Assembly (NCBI RefSeq): GCF_024400215.1
Contig: NZ_CP053748.1
Coordinates: forward strand, 3,224,001-3,288,000
Source of the DNA: Massilia sp. erpn
GTDB taxonomy: Bacteria > Pseudomonadota > Gammaproteobacteria > Burkholderiales > Burkholderiaceae_D
Direction of reading: 5' to 3'
Length of the DNA: 64,000 bases
Part shown: piece by piece, positions 1 through 9,118 of the stretch
Layout: each line of letters starts with the position of its first letter
How positions within the stretch are numbered: the stretch's first letter is position 1
Notes under the pieces: model-generated
Database searches by the model: none
What the model saw: the letters and a program-made list of their open reading frames with translations, nothing else
Told to the model about the DNA's origin: nothing
Made by a program: the position numbers and the translations under genes

Positions 1-1450
1 ACTGTTCGATATCGATGGCCGGGTAGTGGCCGGCCTCAGCCAGACGGCGGTTGAGCACGATGTGGCCATCCAGGATGGCGCGCGCCGAGTCGGCGATCGG
101 ATCCTGCTGGTCGTCGCCCTCGGTCAGCACGGTGTAGAAGGCGGTGATGGAGCCGCCGCCGAGCTGGCCGTTGCCGGCCCGTTCGACCAGCACCGGCAGC
201 TTGGCGAAGACCGAAGGCGGATAGCCTTTGGTGGCGGGTGGCTCGCCGATGGCAAGCGCGATTTCGCGCTGCGCCATGGCATAGCGCGTCAGCGAGTCCA
301 TGATCAGCAGCACGTTCTGGCCCTTGTCGCGGAAATGTTCGGCAATGGCCGTGGCATAAGCCGCACCCTGCATGCGCATCAGCGGCGGCGTGTCGGCCGG
401 GGCCGCCACCACCACCGAGCGCGCCAAGCCTTCCTCGCCGAGAATTTGTTCGATGAATTCCTTGACCTCGCGGCCCCGTTCGCCGATCAGGCCGACCACG
501 ATGATGTCGGCCTCCGTATAGCGCGCCATCATGCCCAGCAGCACGGATTTGCCGACGCCGGAACCGGCGAACAGGCCCATGCGCTGGCCGCGGCCCACGG
601 TCAGCATGGCGTTGATGCAGCGCACGCCGACATCCAGGGTTTCCACGATGGGCGCGCGGCCCAGCGGATTGGCCGGGCGCACATTGATCGGCGCGCTGTC
701 GGTGGTATGGATGGGGCCGAGATTGTCGAGCGGGCGGCCGGCGCCGTCGAGCACGCGGCCCAGCAGTTCCGGCCCGACTGGCAGGTGGCGCGCGCGGTCG
801 CTCGGGCGGCGGCGCGGATGGTTGACGCTGCCCGGGCGCGGAATGGTCTGCTCGACCGGAAACACGCGGGTGCCGGGCACGATGCCTTCGACATCGCTTT
901 GCGGCATCAGGAACAGACGTTCGCCCTCGAAACCGACCACTTCGGCTTCCACCTTGCCGCCGCTGGGCAGGGGCACGGTGCAGGCCGCGCCCACGGCCAG
1001 GCGCAGGCCGACCGCTTCCATCACCAGGCCGGCCACGCGCGTGACGCGGCCCGAAACCTGCATCGGTTCGACAAAATCGCTGAGCACGGCGCAATCGTTG
1101 AGGTAGGCGCGCCAGCGGCCGGCGTGGCCCTGGGCGCTGCCGGTATCGACCGGGGCGCGCGGCGCGCGGGCCGGGGCCGCGCCGTCGTCCGCGTCGTCGG
1201 CCATACCGTCGCCATCGACCAGGTCGCCGCCGCCGGCCATGCCGTCGCCATCGCTCATGTCGCGGTCATCGGCCATGCCGCCACCGTCGGCAAGATCGGT
1301 GGCATCGGCATGGTGTGCTGCCGGTTCGTCGAATTCGGCGTCGAGTTCCGCCATCGCGGCGGCCAGGTCGGCCATGGCGTCGGCATTGGCTTGCGACAGG
1401 CCAGCCGGATCGCCGGGCTGGGCGGGTACGGAGGAGGCGGGCAGGTCCAT
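1..1450 (-). CDS. fliI: Flagellum-specific ATPase FliI (3' end outside window)
   Basis: ATPase of the flagellar type III export apparatus, which works with FliH and FliJ at the cytoplasmic base of the motor. The Walker A motif GSGVGKS lies at about residues 296-302, the Walker B stretch LLIMDSLTR near residue 385, and the family sequence [14 protein letters not shown] is at the window edge, so the last 60 or so residues are missing. The ATG follows the fliH stop by one base (TGA-G-ATG), which argues for this start. Walker A sits about 110 residues later than in enterobacterial FliI: the first 100 or so residues are an acidic, low-complexity Ala/Asp/Gly/Met extension. The ATPase assignment is secure; the role of the extension is unknown. 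Confidence 0.95.
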   Translation of the reverse strand, partial: MDLPASSVPAQPGDPAGLSQANADAMADLAAAMAELDAEFDEPAAHHADATDLADGGGMADDRDMSDGDGMAGGGDLVDGDGMADDADDGAAPARAPRAPVDTGSAQGHAGRWRAYLNDCAVLSDFVEPMQVSGRVTRVAGLVMEAVGLRLAVGAACTVPLPSGGKVEAEVVGFEGERLFLMPQSDVEGIVPGTRVFPVEQTIPRPGSVNHPRRRPSDRARHLPVGPELLGRVLDGAGRPLDNLGPIHTTDSAPINVRPANPLGRAPIVETLDVGVRCINAMLTVGRGQRMGLFAGSGVGKSVLLGMMARYTEADIIVVGLIGERGREVKEFIEQILGEEGLARSVVVAAPADTPPLMRMQGAAYATAIAEHFRDKGQNVLLIMDSLTRYAMAQREIALAIGEPPATKGYPPSVFAKLPVLVERAGNGQLGGGSITAFYTVLTEGDDQQDPIADSARAILDGHIVLNRRLAEAGHYPAIDIEQ

Positions 1451-1451
1451 C

Positions 1452-2207
1452 TCAGTCGAGCCAGTTCACATCCTTGCCCAGCGCATGGGTCAGGCGCTGC
1501 CAGCGCGATGCCGCCTGGGCGTCGATCTGGTTGCTGGCGGTGTCGATCTTGCAGCCGCCGCGGCCGATGCTGGGGTCTTCGATCACGCTCCAGCCATCCT
1601 TTTCCAGTTCCTCGCCCAAGCCCTCGCGCACCACGTGCGCGTCTTCGGGATTGAGGGCCAGGATGGCGGGCGGCTGCAGCACCGGCAGGTACTGGATGGC
1701 GTCGCGCACAATGGGCAGGATCAGTTCCGGCTTGGCCGGCAGGGCGGTTTTGAGCATGCCCTTGGCCAGGTGCAGGGCCAGTTCCAGCACCTCGTTGGCG
1801 ATCAGCTGGTCAGCCTCGCGCAGCGCGGTGCTGAAATTGCCGGCGATCTCGGCCACCGGCTCGAGCGTCTTGGCCGTTGCCTCGCGCGCCTCGTCCAAGG
1901 CCTGGGCCTGGCCATCGGCATGGCCGGCCGTATAGCCGGCCTCATAGCCCTGCTGGCGCGCCTCCTCGCGGATGGCGTCGAGCTCTTCCTCGGTGGGGTA
2001 GTCGGGGTGCTGCTCCGGCTCGGCGTACATGGCTGCCTCTTCGGCAGCCTGGGCTTCGGCCAGGGCCGCCTGTTCGCGCGCCAGGCGCTCCTCTTCCTCC
2101 TGCTGGGCTTGACGCGCCGCCAGCGTGCTGGGGCGGTTGTCGCCGAAGGATTTCATTTCCCAGCGCTGGAACGCCGGCTGGGGCTGTTTGGAGAAAATAT
2201 CAGACAA
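1452..2207 (-). CDS. fliH: Flagellar assembly protein FliH
   Basis: Negative regulator and stator of the FliI ATPase in flagellar export; cytoplasmic. The 251-residue protein has a charged, Ala/Glu/Gln-rich coiled middle and a C-terminal region of the FliH/YscL type ([15 protein letters not shown], then a Leu-rich helical part). The start is TTG, overlapping the fliG stop by 8 bp, with GAGGA five bases upstream. The next ATG is 17 codons further in and would remove the conserved-looking N-terminus. Position between fliG and fliI is the usual order and supports the assignment. Confidence 0.9.
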   Translation of the reverse strand: MSDIFSKQPQPAFQRWEMKSFGDNRPSTLAARQAQQEEEERLAREQAALAEAQAAEEAAMYAEPEQHPDYPTEEELDAIREEARQQGYEAGYTAGHADGQAQALDEAREATAKTLEPVAEIAGNFSTALREADQLIANEVLELALHLAKGMLKTALPAKPELILPIVRDAIQYLPVLQPPAILALNPEDAHVVREGLGEELEKDGWSVIEDPSIGRGGCKIDTASNQIDAQAASRWQRLTHALGKDVNWLD

Positions 2208-3198
2208 ACGAATCCTCGCCTTTGCCGCCTAGAACGATCTGGCCTTCGTCGGCCAGGCGCCGCACGATCTGCAGAATCTGTTTCTGCTGGGTTTCCACTT
2301 CCGACAGGCGCACTGGACCTTTCGATTCGAGGTCTTCGCGCATCATTTCCGAGGCGCGCGCCGACATATTGCGGAAGACCTTGTCGCGCAGCTCCTGCGA
2401 CGCGCCTTTCAGCGCGATGATCAGCATTTCCGACTGCACCTCGCGCAGCAGCAGCTGGATGCCGCGGTCTTCGACATCGATCAGGTTGTCGAACACGAAC
2501 ATCTCGTCCATGATCTTCTGCGCCATATCGTTGTCGTAGTTCTTGATATTGTCCATGACCGAGCTTTCCTGCTCGCCGCTCATGAAGTTCAGAATCTCGG
2601 CCGCCGTGCGGATGCCGCCCAGCGTCGATTTCTTGATGTTTTCATTGCCCGACAGCAGTTTTGTCAGCACATCGTTCAATTCGCGCAGCGCGGCCGGCTG
2701 CACGCCGTCCAGGGTGGCGATGCGCAGCACCGCGTCGTTGCGCAGGCGGTCGGTGAAATGGCCGAGGATCTCGCAAGCCTGGTCGCGCTCCAGGTGGACC
2801 AGGATGGTGGCGATGATCTGCGGGTGCTCGTTGCGGATCAGCTCGGCCACCGACTGCGAATCCATCCACTTCAAGCTTTCGATGCCGGAGGCGTCCTTGC
2901 CGCCCAGGATGCGCGACAGCAGCACCGAGGCCTTGTCGTCGCCCAGCGCCTTGGTCAGCACCTGGCGGATGTACTCGTCCGAATCGAGGCCCACGGTGGA
3001 GGCCGCCGCCACATGGTCGCGGAAATCGTCGAGCGTGGCCACGACTTGCTCGTGCGGCACGTTTTTCATGGTGGCCATGGCCGCGCCCAGCTTCAGCACT
3101 TCGCGCGGGCCGAGGAATTTCATCACCTCGGCGGCCTCGGCCTCGCCCATCGCCAGCATCAGGATGGCGGCCTTTTGCAAGCCGGTATTCTCAGTCAT
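2200..3198 (-). CDS. fliG: Flagellar motor switch protein FliG
   Basis: Rotor protein of the C-ring that binds the FliF MS-ring and interacts with the stator to generate torque. The 332 residues match the family length. Visible signatures are the N-terminal KAAILMLAMGEAEAAEVMKF region, the middle-domain EHPQ motif (NEHPQIIATILVHL), and the C-terminal charged torque helix region (MSARASEMMREDLE). It overlaps fliF by 8 bp (ATGACTGA) and fliH by 8 bp, so translation of the operon is probably coupled. Confidence 0.97.
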   Translation of the reverse strand: MTENTGLQKAAILMLAMGEAEAAEVMKFLGPREVLKLGAAMATMKNVPHEQVVATLDDFRDHVAAASTVGLDSDEYIRQVLTKALGDDKASVLLSRILGGKDASGIESLKWMDSQSVAELIRNEHPQIIATILVHLERDQACEILGHFTDRLRNDAVLRIATLDGVQPAALRELNDVLTKLLSGNENIKKSTLGGIRTAAEILNFMSGEQESSVMDNIKNYDNDMAQKIMDEMFVFDNLIDVEDRGIQLLLREVQSEMLIIALKGASQELRDKVFRNMSARASEMMREDLESKGPVRLSEVETQQKQILQIVRRLADEGQIVLGGKGEDSFV

Positions 3199-4927
3199 TT
3201 GCGCCTATCCAATCCTTGATGACGTTGGCGACGATGCGCGGATCGTCGTTGGCCAGTTTTTTGGCCAGGGCCAGGTTGTCGCGGTAAGTCCGCGCAGTAT
3301 TCTCTTCCAGCGCCGCCAGCTCGGCGGCCAGGATTTCGTCCGGCGTCGGGCCGGTCGGCTCCTCCACGACCGGCACTTCCGGTTCCGGCTCCGGCGCGTT
3401 GATTTCGTCGATCTTCTTGAACACGGGGCGCATCATCGGGCGCACGATGCGCAGCAGGATGTAGAGCAGCACCAGGGCCACGATCAGGAACTTGACCAGG
3501 TCGCCCAGCAGCGGCAGATTGGCCGGATCGCGCCACCAGTCTAGAGCAGGCGGCGCATCCTTGTCCACGCCGTCGAAGGGGGCGTTGGCCACACTGACCG
3601 AATCGCCGCGCTCCTGGCTGAAGCCCATGGCTTCGCGCACCAGGCTGTTGATCTTGGCCATTTCCTCGGGCGTGTAGGGCTTGATCGTGACCTTGCCGGT
3701 CTTGGCGTCGACCAGGCGGCGGTAATTGACCACCACGGCCACCGTCATGCGCTTCAGGCCCGCCATATTCTTTTGCTCATAGCGCACCGTCTTGTCGACC
3801 TCGTAATTGGTGGTCGATTCCTTGTGCGAAGGGCTGTTGGCGGCGCCAGCGCCGGTCGGCACCTGGCCCGGTGCCGGCGCGGTGCCGGGCGGATTCTGGG
3901 TCAGCGGCGCGGTGGCCGTTCCCGGCGGCTGGTTCGACAGCGCGCCCGGAATGCCGTTCGGATTGGCATTGCCGTTGCCATTGGTTTCGCTGCTCTGCTG
4001 GCTACGGATGGCCGAGGCGGCCGGCGGCGAGTTTGGCTTATAGCTTTCGGCCGCCTGCTCGATCTGGGAGAAATCGACGTCGGCCACGGCCTCGGCGCGC
4101 ACATTGCCTTCGCCGACGATGGGCAGCACGATCGACTCGACCTGCTTGGTGATCTGGCGCTGCAGCTCCTGCACATACTTGAGCTGGGAAGCATCGAGGT
4201 TCTTGGCATTGCCGGCGCCATTGCCGTTCTTGTTCAGATCCGACACCAGATTGCCGGCCTGGTCGACCACGGTCACATTCGCCGGCTGCAATTCCGGCAC
4301 GCTGGAAGCGACCAGGTGCACGATGGCACTGACCTGCTGCGGATCGATCATGCGGTTCGGGTGCAGGTTCAGCAGCACGGAGGCGGTCGGCTTTTGCTGC
4401 TCGCGCACGAAGACGGAGGGCTTGGGCAGGGCCAGGTGCACGCGCGCCGCATCGACGGCGGCCAGCGACTGGATCGAGCGCGCCAGCTCGCCTTCCAGCG
4501 CGCGCTGGTAATTGACCTGTTCCAGGAATTGCGACACGCCCAGCTTCTGGTTCTCCATCAGCTCGAAGCCGACATTGCCGCCCTTGGGCAAGCCCTGGGC
4601 CGCCAGCTTCAGACGCACATCATGCACCTGCTCGGTCGGTACCAGGATGGCCTGGCCGTTTTCCGAGAACTTGTGCTTGACGTTCATCTGGTCGAGGGCG
4701 GCCGTGATGGCGCCGCCGTCGCGGTCGGTGAAATTGGAGAACAGCACCTTGTACTCGGGCGGCTTGTTCCACAGGTAGAGGATCAGCAGCAGGGCCAGGA
4801 AGCCGGCCACGGCGCCGCCGCGCACCAGGTTCCTGCCCATGGGCGTCTGCAGAAACGGCGGCTTCGCCTCGGGCGGAGGGGCGTCTGCCGGGGCATCGAT
4901 ATCGAGTTGTTCGGCGGCTGCGGCCAT
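3191..4927 (-). CDS. fliF: Flagellar MS-ring protein FliF
   Basis: Forms the MS-ring in the inner membrane, the platform for the motor and export gate. The protein is 578 residues from the ATG chosen here; an in-frame upstream extension to 5098 has no family resemblance and was rejected. A transmembrane segment (VAGFLALLLILYLW) lies near residue 40 and a second (FLIVALVLLYILLRIV) near residue 480, with the periplasmic ring-building domains between (YKVLFSNFTDRDGGAI, RAEAVADVDFSQIEQ). The C-terminal tail should bind FliG. A Gly/Asn/Pro-rich linker occurs around residues 315-370. First gene of fliFGHI. Confidence 0.97.
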   Translation of the reverse strand: MAAAAEQLDIDAPADAPPPEAKPPFLQTPMGRNLVRGGAVAGFLALLLILYLWNKPPEYKVLFSNFTDRDGGAITAALDQMNVKHKFSENGQAILVPTEQVHDVRLKLAAQGLPKGGNVGFELMENQKLGVSQFLEQVNYQRALEGELARSIQSLAAVDAARVHLALPKPSVFVREQQKPTASVLLNLHPNRMIDPQQVSAIVHLVASSVPELQPANVTVVDQAGNLVSDLNKNGNGAGNAKNLDASQLKYVQELQRQITKQVESIVLPIVGEGNVRAEAVADVDFSQIEQAAESYKPNSPPAASAIRSQQSSETNGNGNANPNGIPGALSNQPPGTATAPLTQNPPGTAPAPGQVPTGAGAANSPSHKESTTNYEVDKTVRYEQKNMAGLKRMTVAVVVNYRRLVDAKTGKVTIKPYTPEEMAKINSLVREAMGFSQERGDSVSVANAPFDGVDKDAPPALDWWRDPANLPLLGDLVKFLIVALVLLYILLRIVRPMMRPVFKKIDEINAPEPEPEVPVVEEPTGPTPDEILAAELAALEENTARTYRDNLALAKKLANDDPRIVANVIKDWIGAND

Positions 4928-5191
4928 AGTTAGGTTCCGAAGGCTTGGAAAGCGTCTGGTTGGTGGGCGCCCCGTCACGGGAGAACGGGCAGTGTGCGCA
5001 TTATCGGCCACGCCGGCGCGCTTCAATCGCGGGAACAGAAGGCCGTTTCCCCTGCTGCTCCAGGCGGCGCGCCACCGGGGCTGTTGGTATTCTGGCACCC
5101 TGACCCTGCATCCAGGGACATATTGTAGCGCGGCAACACGGGACTGTCCCCGGTTGTTTGGCTAGAGCAACAACACAAGGAGTCCAGAAAA
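4928..5191. promoter_or_regulatory. Divergent fliF/fliE intergenic region
   Basis: 264 bp separate the divergent starts of fliF and fliE and must hold both promoters. A TGGCAC at 5093-5098 is followed by TGCA, but the GG-GC distance is 12 rather than 10, so it does not fit a sigma-54 element. No other convincing promoter was recognised. fliE has AAGGAG about ten bases before its ATG. Confidence 0.4.
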
Positions 5192-5533
5192 ATGAGAACA
5201 GGCGGCATCGACAGCAGCCAGATCCAGGCCATGATCGCCCAATTGAAGGCGGCGGCCACGCGGCCGCAAGCCACCCCGCCGGCCATCCAGACCGAAAAAC
5301 CGGCCACCAAGGTCGACTTCTCCGACGCGCTGAAAGGCGCGCTGGACGCGGTCGCCACCAGCCAGAACAAATCCGAAGCCCTGGCCAAGCGCTTCCAGAT
5401 GGGCGACGACAGCGTCAACCTGTCGGACGTGATGGTCTCGATGCAAAAAGCCAGCATCAATTTCCAAGCCACAGTCCAGGTCCGCAACAAGCTCGTTTCC
5501 GCCTACCACGACATCATGAATATGCAGGTTTGA
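5192..5533 (+). CDS. fliE: Flagellar hook-basal body protein FliE
   Basis: Small rod-adaptor protein at the junction of the MS-ring and flagellar rod, exported early by the type III apparatus. The 113 residues fit the family. The C-terminal part carries the usual signature: VDFSDALKGALDAV, then GDDSVNLSDVMVSMQKASIN and VQVRNKLVSAYHDIMNMQV at the very end. AAGGAG lies just upstream of the ATG. It is transcribed away from fliF, the common arrangement in beta- and gammaproteobacteria. Confidence 0.95.
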   Translation: MRTGGIDSSQIQAMIAQLKAAATRPQATPPAIQTEKPATKVDFSDALKGALDAVATSQNKSEALAKRFQMGDDSVNLSDVMVSMQKASINFQATVQVRNKLVSAYHDIMNMQV

Positions 5534-5539
5534 TCGATA

Positions 5540-5647
5540 TCAAACAATGTCCCACCCTGGTGTCAGGCACTGGAGTCGGACATTGCTTGATCTGGCGCAA
5601 AGAATGTCCGACCTTGGTGCCTGACACCAGGGTTGGACATTGTTTGA
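5540..5647. repeat. Long imperfect inverted repeat between convergent fliE and ycgR
   Basis: Two 45-nt arms (5540-5584 and 5603-5647) are complementary at 40 of 45 positions and enclose an 18-nt centre. Each arm contains CCTGGTGTCAGGCAC and GTCGGACATT, and the flanking GCGCAAA also recurs. It fills the gap between convergent fliE and ycgR, so it may act as a bidirectional transcription stop. It resembles a REP-type or palindromic intergenic element more than a simple terminator. No gene fits in this interval. Confidence 0.75.
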
Positions 5648-5674
5648 TTTAGCGCAAACGGTGACGGGTGGGGC

Positions 5675-6436
5675 TTAGGCGAGGCCGGCGATGCGGGCGT
5701 TGCGTTCGCGCTCGAGCTTGGTGATGTAGCGCTGGACGGCGTTCAGCGCACTGCGCGGGATGTCGGTGAACTGGCAGCCGAGGCGGCGGTTGGTCTTGTT
5801 GTTGAGCAGAGTGAGGTCGGTGCAGTTGCGCACCTGTAGGCCGGTGGCGATCTGGCCGATCTCGGGCAGCTCGATGCGGCAGTCGGCATATTCGCGGCCG
5901 ATGGCTTCGCCCAGCAGCAGCTTGTTGTCGAGGATGGCAATGCCGCCGCAGCTGATGTCGGCCAGCGGGAAGCTGTTGGCGCCGCCGCCGGATTCGGCCG
6001 GGAAGGGGATCAGCACGCGTACCGGATTGCCGACCGGCGTATTCATGCGGTAGAACTCGCGCCGCTGCAGCCGGATCAGGCTGGCCGGCAGGGTGATCTT
6101 GAACGCCGGGCTGCCTTCATACACGCAGCTGGCCGCGCGTTCGCTGCGAAACAGGATGCGGATCTTGTCGAGCGTGGTTTCATACGAGATGGCCGGTGCG
6201 GCCAGGATGCGCGCATTTTGTTCGGGGTTGACCGAGCAGTCGAGGATGATGGCATTGTTGTCGGCATCGACTTCCAGGATCGAGGTCACGCAGACGTCGG
6301 CTTCGCCGCGCACCAGCATGCGGATCAGCTGATTTTTCTCGCCGATGCTGCGCAGCAGGTTAAGGATCTCCTTGCGCGATTCCACTTCGAAATCGTGCCA
6401 GTTTTCCAGGTCGGCATCCTGAAGATATGAGTGCAT
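5675..6436 (-). CDS. ycgR: Flagellar brake protein YcgR (PilZ domain)
   Basis: Cyclic-di-GMP receptor that slows or biases flagellar rotation when c-di-GMP is high. The N-terminal half is the YcgR domain; the C-terminal half is PilZ, with the c-di-GMP-binding RRxxxR-type motif (RLQRREFYRMNTP) followed by the D/NxSxxG motif as ADISCGGIAI. The ATG at 6436 overlaps the stop of the upstream flhB-like gene as TGATG; an upstream TTG adds one residue. The gene closes the fliC-to-ycgR block and links motility to the diguanylate cyclase encoded at 18.6-20.2 kb, though that link is inference. Confidence 0.9.
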   Translation of the reverse strand: MHSYLQDADLENWHDFEVESRKEILNLLRSIGEKNQLIRMLVRGEADVCVTSILEVDADNNAIILDCSVNPEQNARILAAPAISYETTLDKIRILFRSERAASCVYEGSPAFKITLPASLIRLQRREFYRMNTPVGNPVRVLIPFPAESGGGANSFPLADISCGGIAILDNKLLLGEAIGREYADCRIELPEIGQIATGLQVRNCTDLTLLNNKTNRRLGCQFTDIPRSALNAVQRYITKLERERNARIAGLA

Positions 6437-6861
6437 CAATGTCCACCAGTGGGTTCGGTAAGGGGAGCGCTGGTGTCGGGCGCCGGTGGAAGTGGCTGGC
6501 CCGCTTTTTGCGCCTCTTCAATATGATAAAGCCAGGCCAAAAGTTCCGCAATTGTCCGGTAAAGCAGGGGCGGAATCTGGCCGTCGAGGTCGACATCCAT
6601 CAGCAGCGACACCAGTTCTTTCGACTCGTGCACGAAGACGCCATGCTCGGCCGCCACCGCGATAATCTGCTCGGCCACCAGGCCGCGGCCCTTGGCCACC
6701 ACCTTGGGCGCGGACTCGCCTTCGCGGTAAGCCAGGGCCACCGCGCTTTGCAGCGGCCTACGGCCGTCCTGTTCGGCGGTGGGAGTGGACAGGGTGGGAC
6801 GCCCGCTTTTGTCGACGGCATTGACCGGCAAGGGCAGGCGCGGCTTGTTCTCACTGGCCAT
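6436..6861 (-). CDS. FlhB C-terminal-domain-like protein
   Basis: 141 residues resembling only the cytoplasmic C-terminal domain of FlhB/YscU-type export switch proteins (AVALAYREGESAPKVVAKG, then AEQIIAVAAEHGVFVHES and ELLAWLYHIEE). There is no membrane part and no NPTH autocleavage motif, so it is not full FlhB. Free-standing homologues of this domain occur next to fliK in many beta- and gammaproteobacteria and are thought to act in export-specificity switching; the exact role here is inferred. It overlaps fliK by 11 bp and ycgR by one base. Confidence 0.82.
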   Translation of the reverse strand: MASENKPRLPLPVNAVDKSGRPTLSTPTAEQDGRRPLQSAVALAYREGESAPKVVAKGRGLVAEQIIAVAAEHGVFVHESKELVSLLMDVDLDGQIPPLLYRTIAELLAWLYHIEEAQKAGQPLPPAPDTSAPLTEPTGGH

Positions 6862-8308
6862 CGCCGCCTCCGCCTTCGCCGCCGATGGTCAGCGAAGCCA
6901 GCGGCGCACCGGCCGCCTCCATCGCCTGCTGCAGCTGGCTGGCCCAGGCGCGCAAGGTGCCGACCGTGCCGTCCGAATCGGATTGCACGGCGATATGCAC
7001 CTGCTCGCCGACGATGGTGACGCTGGCGGCCAGCGCACCCAGGCGCGGGAAGCGGAAACGCACGCCGCTGCGCCACACCGGTTCGTGCGGGTTCTCTTCG
7101 CGCCCGCCTTGCTGCTGGCGGCCTTCGCGCTCGTCGCGCCGTACTTCCCACTGCATGGCCTGGCCCGGCCAGGCTTCGCCCTGCCACAGCACGCGCTGCT
7201 GCTCGTGGGCATGCAACTGCTGGTTGATCATCTGCGCGGCCGACAGGTCGGGGCCGTTCAGCGCGCGCGCCGCCGTTTCGGCCGCCGATTGTGCGCCGGC
7301 CTGGGTGAAGCGCTGCATCTGCGGCTCGCGCGCCAAGTCTTGCAGGCTGCGCTTGCCTTCGGCCCATTCGGCCACATGGGATTCATAGAACAAGCCGCTC
7401 TTGCCGAGCGCATCCTGCAACTGCTTGCTGAGCTGGGCCGTGTCGGGCGCGCCGCCTGGCACCAGCGGCACCTTGCCGTTGATGGTGGCAGGCACGCCGG
7501 GCGCGGTATAGGCATTCACCAGGACATTGGCGATGGCGCGCGCAGCCGGGCTGAGGGTGGCGGGCAGGGTATTGCGGTCCAGCGCCGGCAATTGCTCGGC
7601 CGGCGTCAGCGGTGCCTTGCTGAGCAGGGTGGCGGCCAGGCTTTGCGGCCGCGCGCCTTCCGCCGGGGCGGCACCAGGCGCAGTGCCGGCGGCCTGGCCC
7701 GGCTTGCCGGCCGCGGCGCTGGCCGCTGCATTGGCCGCCGCGCCGGCTGCCGATTGCGCCAGGCTGGCCGCGGCATTGGGCAGGGTGGCCTGGCCTGGGG
7801 CCGGGGTGGGTGTCGCGTTGGCAGCCGTCTGCGGTGTGGCGGCAGCGGCATTGCCCGGTGTCGTCGTGGTGCCGGCTTGCGCGCCGCCCGCACCGGGCTG
7901 GGCCGGCAGGCGGCCGCTCAGCGCAGGATTGGTTTGCGAGGGCAGGGCGTCGGTATCGGCCGGCAGCTGGCCGCTCTCGCTGTAGAGCACGGCCTGCTGG
8001 CCGCTTTGCGTGCCGACCTGGAAGGTGGGGCGGGGATTGGCCGACATCACCGTCAGCGGCAATTCGGCGCCCAGTTCGACGCCGGCCGGCAGCATCATGC
8101 GCGCATTGGTATTGGCCACGCGCACCAGGAAACTGCCGTCGTTGAATTTGGACAGCACCTCGCCCTTGATGGTTTGCCCGACCAGCGACTGCAGCGAGCG
8201 CTGGAAGGCTTCCTGGCGCGCATCGCCGACCGGCGCGGCCGGCAGCCGCGTCTCGACCGGCGTCGGCGGACGGACGCCGGGGGCATCAATGCGCGGCGGG
8301 ATGGCCAC
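6851..8308 (-). CDS. fliK: Flagellar hook-length control protein FliK
   Basis: Exported molecular ruler that ends hook growth and switches export specificity through FlhB. The 485-residue protein has an Ala/Pro/Gly-rich middle (roughly residues 115-240) and a globular C-terminal domain, including WQGEAWPGQAMQWEVRRDER, VRFRFPRLGALAASVTIVG and VHIAVQSDS, which fits the Flg_hook family. The repetitive middle is typical of FliK, whose length sets hook length. It lies between fliT and the flhB-like gene, which fits its partner relationship. Confidence 0.88.
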   Translation of the reverse strand: MAIPPRIDAPGVRPPTPVETRLPAAPVGDARQEAFQRSLQSLVGQTIKGEVLSKFNDGSFLVRVANTNARMMLPAGVELGAELPLTVMSANPRPTFQVGTQSGQQAVLYSESGQLPADTDALPSQTNPALSGRLPAQPGAGGAQAGTTTTPGNAAAATPQTAANATPTPAPGQATLPNAAASLAQSAAGAAANAAASAAAGKPGQAAGTAPGAAPAEGARPQSLAATLLSKAPLTPAEQLPALDRNTLPATLSPAARAIANVLVNAYTAPGVPATINGKVPLVPGGAPDTAQLSKQLQDALGKSGLFYESHVAEWAEGKRSLQDLAREPQMQRFTQAGAQSAAETAARALNGPDLSAAQMINQQLHAHEQQRVLWQGEAWPGQAMQWEVRRDEREGRQQQGGREENPHEPVWRSGVRFRFPRLGALAASVTIVGEQVHIAVQSDSDGTVGTLRAWASQLQQAMEAAGAPLASLTIGGEGGGGDGQ

Positions 8309-8316
8309 AGCGAGGG

Positions 8317-8649
8317 TCAGACGCTGCCGTAGGCGTTGACCACGCGGCGTTCGGTGCCGGTGCTATTGATCAGCTTGGACAGCTGGGCCATCCAGGGCAT
8401 GACCAGATCGCGGATCTGGCGGTCGTCGTCCAGCATCTTCTTGATCAGTTCAGCCTTGCGCGCGCGCGCCTCGGCTTCCAGCTGGATGGCCGTCTCATTG
8501 GCTTTGAGCAGGGCCACCTGGGCCGAGATGCGCGCTTCCAGCGCTTCCAGCTCGTCCCAGTCGGCGGCGCCGGCGGCGGCCAGCATGCGGCCGGTCAGGT
8601 CGCCCATGGCCTCGTAGGCCGACAACACATCGTGATTCGTCATCGTCAT
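8317..8649 (-). CDS. fliT: Flagellar export chaperone FliT-like protein
   Basis: 110-residue helical protein immediately downstream of fliS. The charged helix pattern (DWDELEALEARISAQVALLK, then RARKAELIKKMLDDDRQIRD) and the position after fliD-fliS match FliT, the export chaperone of the filament cap FliD. Sequence conservation in this family is low, so the call rests partly on context. Another in-frame ATG lies two codons after the chosen one. Confidence 0.72.
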   Translation of the reverse strand: MTMTNHDVLSAYEAMGDLTGRMLAAAGAADWDELEALEARISAQVALLKANETAIQLEAEARARKAELIKKMLDDDRQIRDLVMPWMAQLSKLINSTGTERRVVNAYGSV

Positions 8650-8652
8650 GGA

Positions 8653-9093
8653 TTACACGCTCGCAAAAGCAGGTTTGTTCTGGGCCTGCGGCTGGGCCGC
8701 AGGGCTGCTGCCGATCTGGTTCCAGGTGTCGCGCAGGTCGGCCAGCAGGCCGCGCACTTCCTCCAGGATTTCCGGCTTGTTTTCGATATTGGCCGTCAGC
8801 AGGCGCGTGCTCATGTACTCGTACAGCGCGTCCAGGCTTTCGGCGATCTGGCCGCCGGCTTCCTTGTCCAGGCTGGCGCGCAAGCCATTGTCGACGATCT
8901 GGATCGCCTTCGAAATCGCCTTGCCTTTTTCGGCCGTGTTGCCCGACTTCATATGCGCCAGGGCACTCATCACGGCGACCAGGGCACCGTCATAGAGCAT
9001 CACGATCAGCTTGTGCGGCGATGCGGCGGCGACGCTGGTTTCCAGCCCGACCTTGGCATAAGCGCCGACGCCGCGTGGGGTTGATCCGAACAT
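8653..9093 (-). CDS. fliS: Flagellin export chaperone FliS
   Basis: Cytosolic chaperone that binds the C-terminus of flagellin and keeps it from polymerising before export. The 146 residues show the family pattern: an N-terminal YAKVGLETSVAAASPHKLI segment, the LIVMLYDGAL motif, and LDALYEYMSTRLLTANIENK. A Gln/Ala/Pro tail follows the helical bundle. It sits 25 bp after fliD and 3 bp before fliT. Confidence 0.95.
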   Translation of the reverse strand: MFGSTPRGVGAYAKVGLETSVAAASPHKLIVMLYDGALVAVMSALAHMKSGNTAEKGKAISKAIQIVDNGLRASLDKEAGGQIAESLDALYEYMSTRLLTANIENKPEILEEVRGLLADLRDTWNQIGSSPAAQPQAQNKPAFASV

Positions 9094-9118
9094 TATGGTC
9101 CTCCTCTTGTTGCTGTGA

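Noticed and set aside
26..1654. Long open frame on the plus strand opposite fliI
   Set aside because: High-GC mirror frame of a clear conserved gene; no ribosome site or family resemblance.
5080..5115. Possible sigma-54 promoter (TGGCAC...TGCA) between fliF and fliE
   Set aside because: GG and GC are 12 bases apart instead of the required 10, so the element does not fit.
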